The position numbers and the translations under genes were made by a program. Shown in pieces: positions 4,917 to 7,072 of a stretch of 7,072 nt of DNA. Source of the DNA: an uncultured Clostridia bacterium (GTDB lineage Bacteria > Bacillota > Clostridia > Oscillospirales > Ruminococcaceae). Below the pieces are notes generated by a model. That model worked only from the letters and a program-made list of their open reading frames with translations, was not told the DNA's origin and did not search any database. How positions within the stretch are numbered: position 1 is the stretch's first letter; every line of letters starts with the position of its first letter. Location: contig CANRHA010000089.1 of assembly GCA_947630315.1 (NCBI GenBank), positions 1-7,072 on the forward strand, written 5' to 3'.

Positions 4917-7072
4917 TTACTCGTTCATTCCGCAGCATTTTTTGTACTTCTTTCCGCTGCCGCAGGGGCAGGGGTCATTTCTGCCCGGTTTTTTCTTTGA
5001 TACGGTTCTCGTGGCCGAAACGGTGCCGTCCGAGCCGGTGTCCGAAGCCTTTAAGACCTGCTTTCTCTGAATAGGGGCCTCTTTTCTCAGGTGCATGTTG
5101 TAGAGCATTCTGAGGGTGTCCTCGCAGATGGAAGCGACCATAGCGTCGAACATCTCAAAGCCCTCCATTCTGTAGGCGACGACGGGGTCGTGGCTGCCGT
5201 AGGAACGCAGGCCCATGCCGCGCTTTAATTCGTCCATGTCGTCTATGTGCTGCTCCCACTTTGTATCTACTACCTGCAAAAGCACCACCCTCTCGACCTC
5301 TCGTAAGATCTCGGGGGTTATCTCCCTTTCCTTGTCGTCATATTTTCTGAGCGCCGATTCGGTTATTACCTCTGTAAGTTCCTTTTTGGTCATGCTGTCA
5401 AGCTGCTGAGGGGTGTATTCAAGGTTGCCCTCGACCTCAAACAGCCCCGAGAGGTGTTCGCGCAGGCCGGCCATGTTCCAGTTTTCCGGCTCGTCGCCGG
5501 CGAGGTACTCCTCTACGCTGTCGGCGCAGAAGTCGCGTATCATCTTCAAAATTCTGTCGTGAATGTCCTCGCCCTCCAAGACCATCGAGCGCTGGCTGTA
5601 GATGATCTCGCGCTGCGCGTTCATAACGTCGTCGTAGTTCAGGACGTTCTTTCTTATGTTGAAGTTGCGGCCCTCTACCTTGCGCTGCGAGGATTCGATG
5701 ACATTTGTAAGAAGCTTCGATTCTATAGGCATATCCTCGGGAACGTTCAGGCTGTTCATCATCGAGGTTATCCTTTCGCCGCCGAACAGGCGCATAAGGT
5801 CGTCTTCAAGAGAGAGGTAGAACCTCGATTCGCCCTCGTCGCCCTGACGGCCGGAACGGCCTCTTAACTGGTTGTCTATTCTTCGGGATTCGTGCCGCTC
5901 GGTGCCTATTATGAAGAGCCCGCCGGCCTCTTTCACTTTTACAGCCTTTTCCTTTATATCCGCCGAGAAGCCGTTTAAAAGCTCGCGGTATTTTTCCCTG
6001 CCCTCCGTTATCGCCGGGTCGTCGGTTTCTGAAAATCCGGTTATAAGGTATATCTGCTCCTCGTCGTAGCCGAGCTTTGTGAGTTCGGCCTTTGCAAGAA
6101 ATTCGGCGTTTCCTCCGAGCATTATATCAGTGCCTCGTCCGGCCATGTTGGTAGCTATCGTCACCGCGCCGAGCTGGCCCGCCTGGGCTACGATCTGCGC
6201 CTCGCGCTCGTGGTACTTTGCGTTTAATACCTCGTGTTTTATATGTCTTTTTGTGAGAAGCTTTGAAAGCGTCTCGGATTTTTCTATCGAAACAGTGCCG
6301 ACCAACACCGGCTGGCCCTTTGCGTGGCACTCGGTGATCTGATCTATGACCGCGTTGAACTTTGCGGCCTCGGTCTTATATACTACGTCGGGGTGATCTA
6401 TCCTTATCATCGGCATGTTGGTGGGAACCACGACGACGTCGAGCTTATATATTTCGCGGAACTCGTTTTCCTCGGTCGCGGCGGTGCCGGTCATTCCCGA
6501 GAGCTTTTTATAAAGGCGGAAGTAGTTCTGGAATGTTATAGTAGCTATCGTCTTTGATTCGTTTGCGACGGTGACGTTTTCCTTTGCCTCAATTGCCTGA
6601 TGGAGACCGTCGTTGAAGCGGCGGCCGTACATAAGGCGTCCGGTAAATTCATCTACAATAATTACCTCGCCGTCTTTTACAACGTAATCGATATCTCTTT
6701 TCATTACGCCGTTCGCCTTTATCGCCTGATTTATGTGGTGCAAAAGCGTGACGTTTTCGGAATCGGAGAGGTTTTCAACCCCGAAATGGGCCTCGGCCTT
6801 TTCAACGCCCGATTTTGTCAGAGTAGCGGTGCGAGCCTTTTCATCCACTATATAATCGCCGTCGTAAACCGCGTCGGTATCGACCTTGTTTTCGGTCTCA
6901 ACGGTAACTACCTTGCGCAGGGTCTTTGCAAAGCGGTCGGCCTTCTGGTAGAGGTCTGAGGATTTGTCGCCCTTGCCGGATATGATGAGCGGGGTGCGGG
7001 CCTCATCTATTAAAATAGAGTCTACCTCGTCAACTATGGCAAAGGCGTGACCGCGCTGGACCCTGTCTTTTT
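4917..7072 (-). CDS. secA: Preprotein translocase ATPase SecA, C-terminal 717 residues (partial)
   Basis: SecA is the motor that pushes preproteins through the SecYEG channel using ATP. The gene runs off the right edge, so the N-terminal part with the Walker A site is missing. Visible residues start KDRVQRG; DEVD (Walker B, 14-17) and LIDEARTPLIISG follow, then IVDEFTGRLMYGRRF, the MTGTA motif (193-197) and NMAGRGTD of the second nucleotide-binding domain (about 309-315). QLRGRSGRQGD comes near 401-411. The helical scaffold includes W-x-x-H-I-D-D-M-D and GMGLRSYGSHDP. The C-terminus has the intact zinc/SecB-binding pattern C-x-C-x8-C-C (C701, C703, C712, C713). The frame is open throughout, with no break. 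An apparent start at 6848 is an internal GTG. About 36 residues between MAGRGTD and LFIIGTERHESRR exceed the E. coli spacing, as is usual in Clostridia. Confidence 0.98.
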   Translation of the reverse strand, partial: KDRVQRGHAFAIVDEVDSILIDEARTPLIISGKGDKSSDLYQKADRFAKTLRKVVTVETENKVDTDAVYDGDYIVDEKARTATLTKSGVEKAEAHFGVENLSDSENVTLLHHINQAIKANGVMKRDIDYVVKDGEVIIVDEFTGRLMYGRRFNDGLHQAIEAKENVTVANESKTIATITFQNYFRLYKKLSGMTGTAATEENEFREIYKLDVVVVPTNMPMIRIDHPDVVYKTEAAKFNAVIDQITECHAKGQPVLVGTVSIEKSETLSKLLTKRHIKHEVLNAKYHEREAQIVAQAGQLGAVTIATNMAGRGTDIMLGGNAEFLAKAELTKLGYDEEQIYLITGFSETDDPAITEGREKYRELLNGFSADIKEKAVKVKEAGGLFIIGTERHESRRIDNQLRGRSGRQGDEGESRFYLSLEDDLMRLFGGERITSMMNSLNVPEDMPIESKLLTNVIESSQRKVEGRNFNIRKNVLNYDDVMNAQREIIYSQRSMVLEGEDIHDRILKMIRDFCADSVEEYLAGDEPENWNMAGLREHLSGLFEVEGNLEYTPQQLDSMTKKELTEVITESALRKYDDKEREITPEILREVERVVLLQVVDTKWEQHIDDMDELKRGMGLRSYGSHDPVVAYRMEGFEMFDAMVASICEDTLRMLYNMHLRKEAPIQRKQVLKASDTGSDGTVSATRTVSKKKPGRNDPCPCGSGKKYKKCCGMNE

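Noticed and set aside
6846..6848. GTG inside secA as a start of a shorter protein
   Set aside because: The frame stays open to the window edge and the upstream residues hold the conserved DEVD and LIDEARTPLIISG, so this is an internal valine.

Overview
The window looks like a chromosomal segment from an anaerobic Clostridia-type Firmicute, probably an Oscillospiraceae/Ruminococcaceae-like gut lineage. The evidence is the clostridial type of SecA with a C-terminal zinc-binding tail, a clostridial ECF sigma/PepSY anti-sigma pair, a DUF1015 protein, AAAGGAG-type ribosome binding sites and moderately high GC. The lineage is an inference; no rRNA or marker gene comparison was possible. All six genes are on the minus strand, so transcription runs from the right edge to the left.

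Right part (7072 to 3000): the C-terminal 717 residues of the preprotein translocase ATPase SecA enter from the right edge. A 66-bp gap follows, then a DUF1015-family protein with its own strong ribosome binding site. Only 15 bp further on is a small protein that looks like a circularly permuted NlpC/P60 (papain-fold) enzyme. These three may be one transcription unit; no convincing terminator separates them.

Middle (2999 to 366): a 117-bp spacer carries two different heptanucleotide arrays, TCTGAYT and ATATTAG. The second runs directly into the start codon of a HAD-family phosphatase that has no visible ribosome binding site. After an 11-bp GC-rich hairpin comes an ECF sigma factor. It overlaps, by ATGA, a membrane-anchored protein with a short cytoplasmic N-terminus, one transmembrane helix and about four PepSY-like repeats outside. 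This is very probably the sigma factor's own anti-sigma/sensor, so the last two genes form a signal-transduction pair.

Left end (1 to 365): no gene was found. It holds a dense stack of structured DNA: a perfect 26-bp palindrome; a GC-rich element of about 96 bp that folds on paper into an outer 14-bp stem closing three perfect hairpins, all with 3-nt loops; a second TCTGACN heptad array, inverted relative to the one at 2963-2997; and a degenerate CAGAAGSTTGCG repeat. The two heptad arrays flank the HAD-sigma-PepSY segment in opposite orientations. These noncoding elements are the least explained part of the window.
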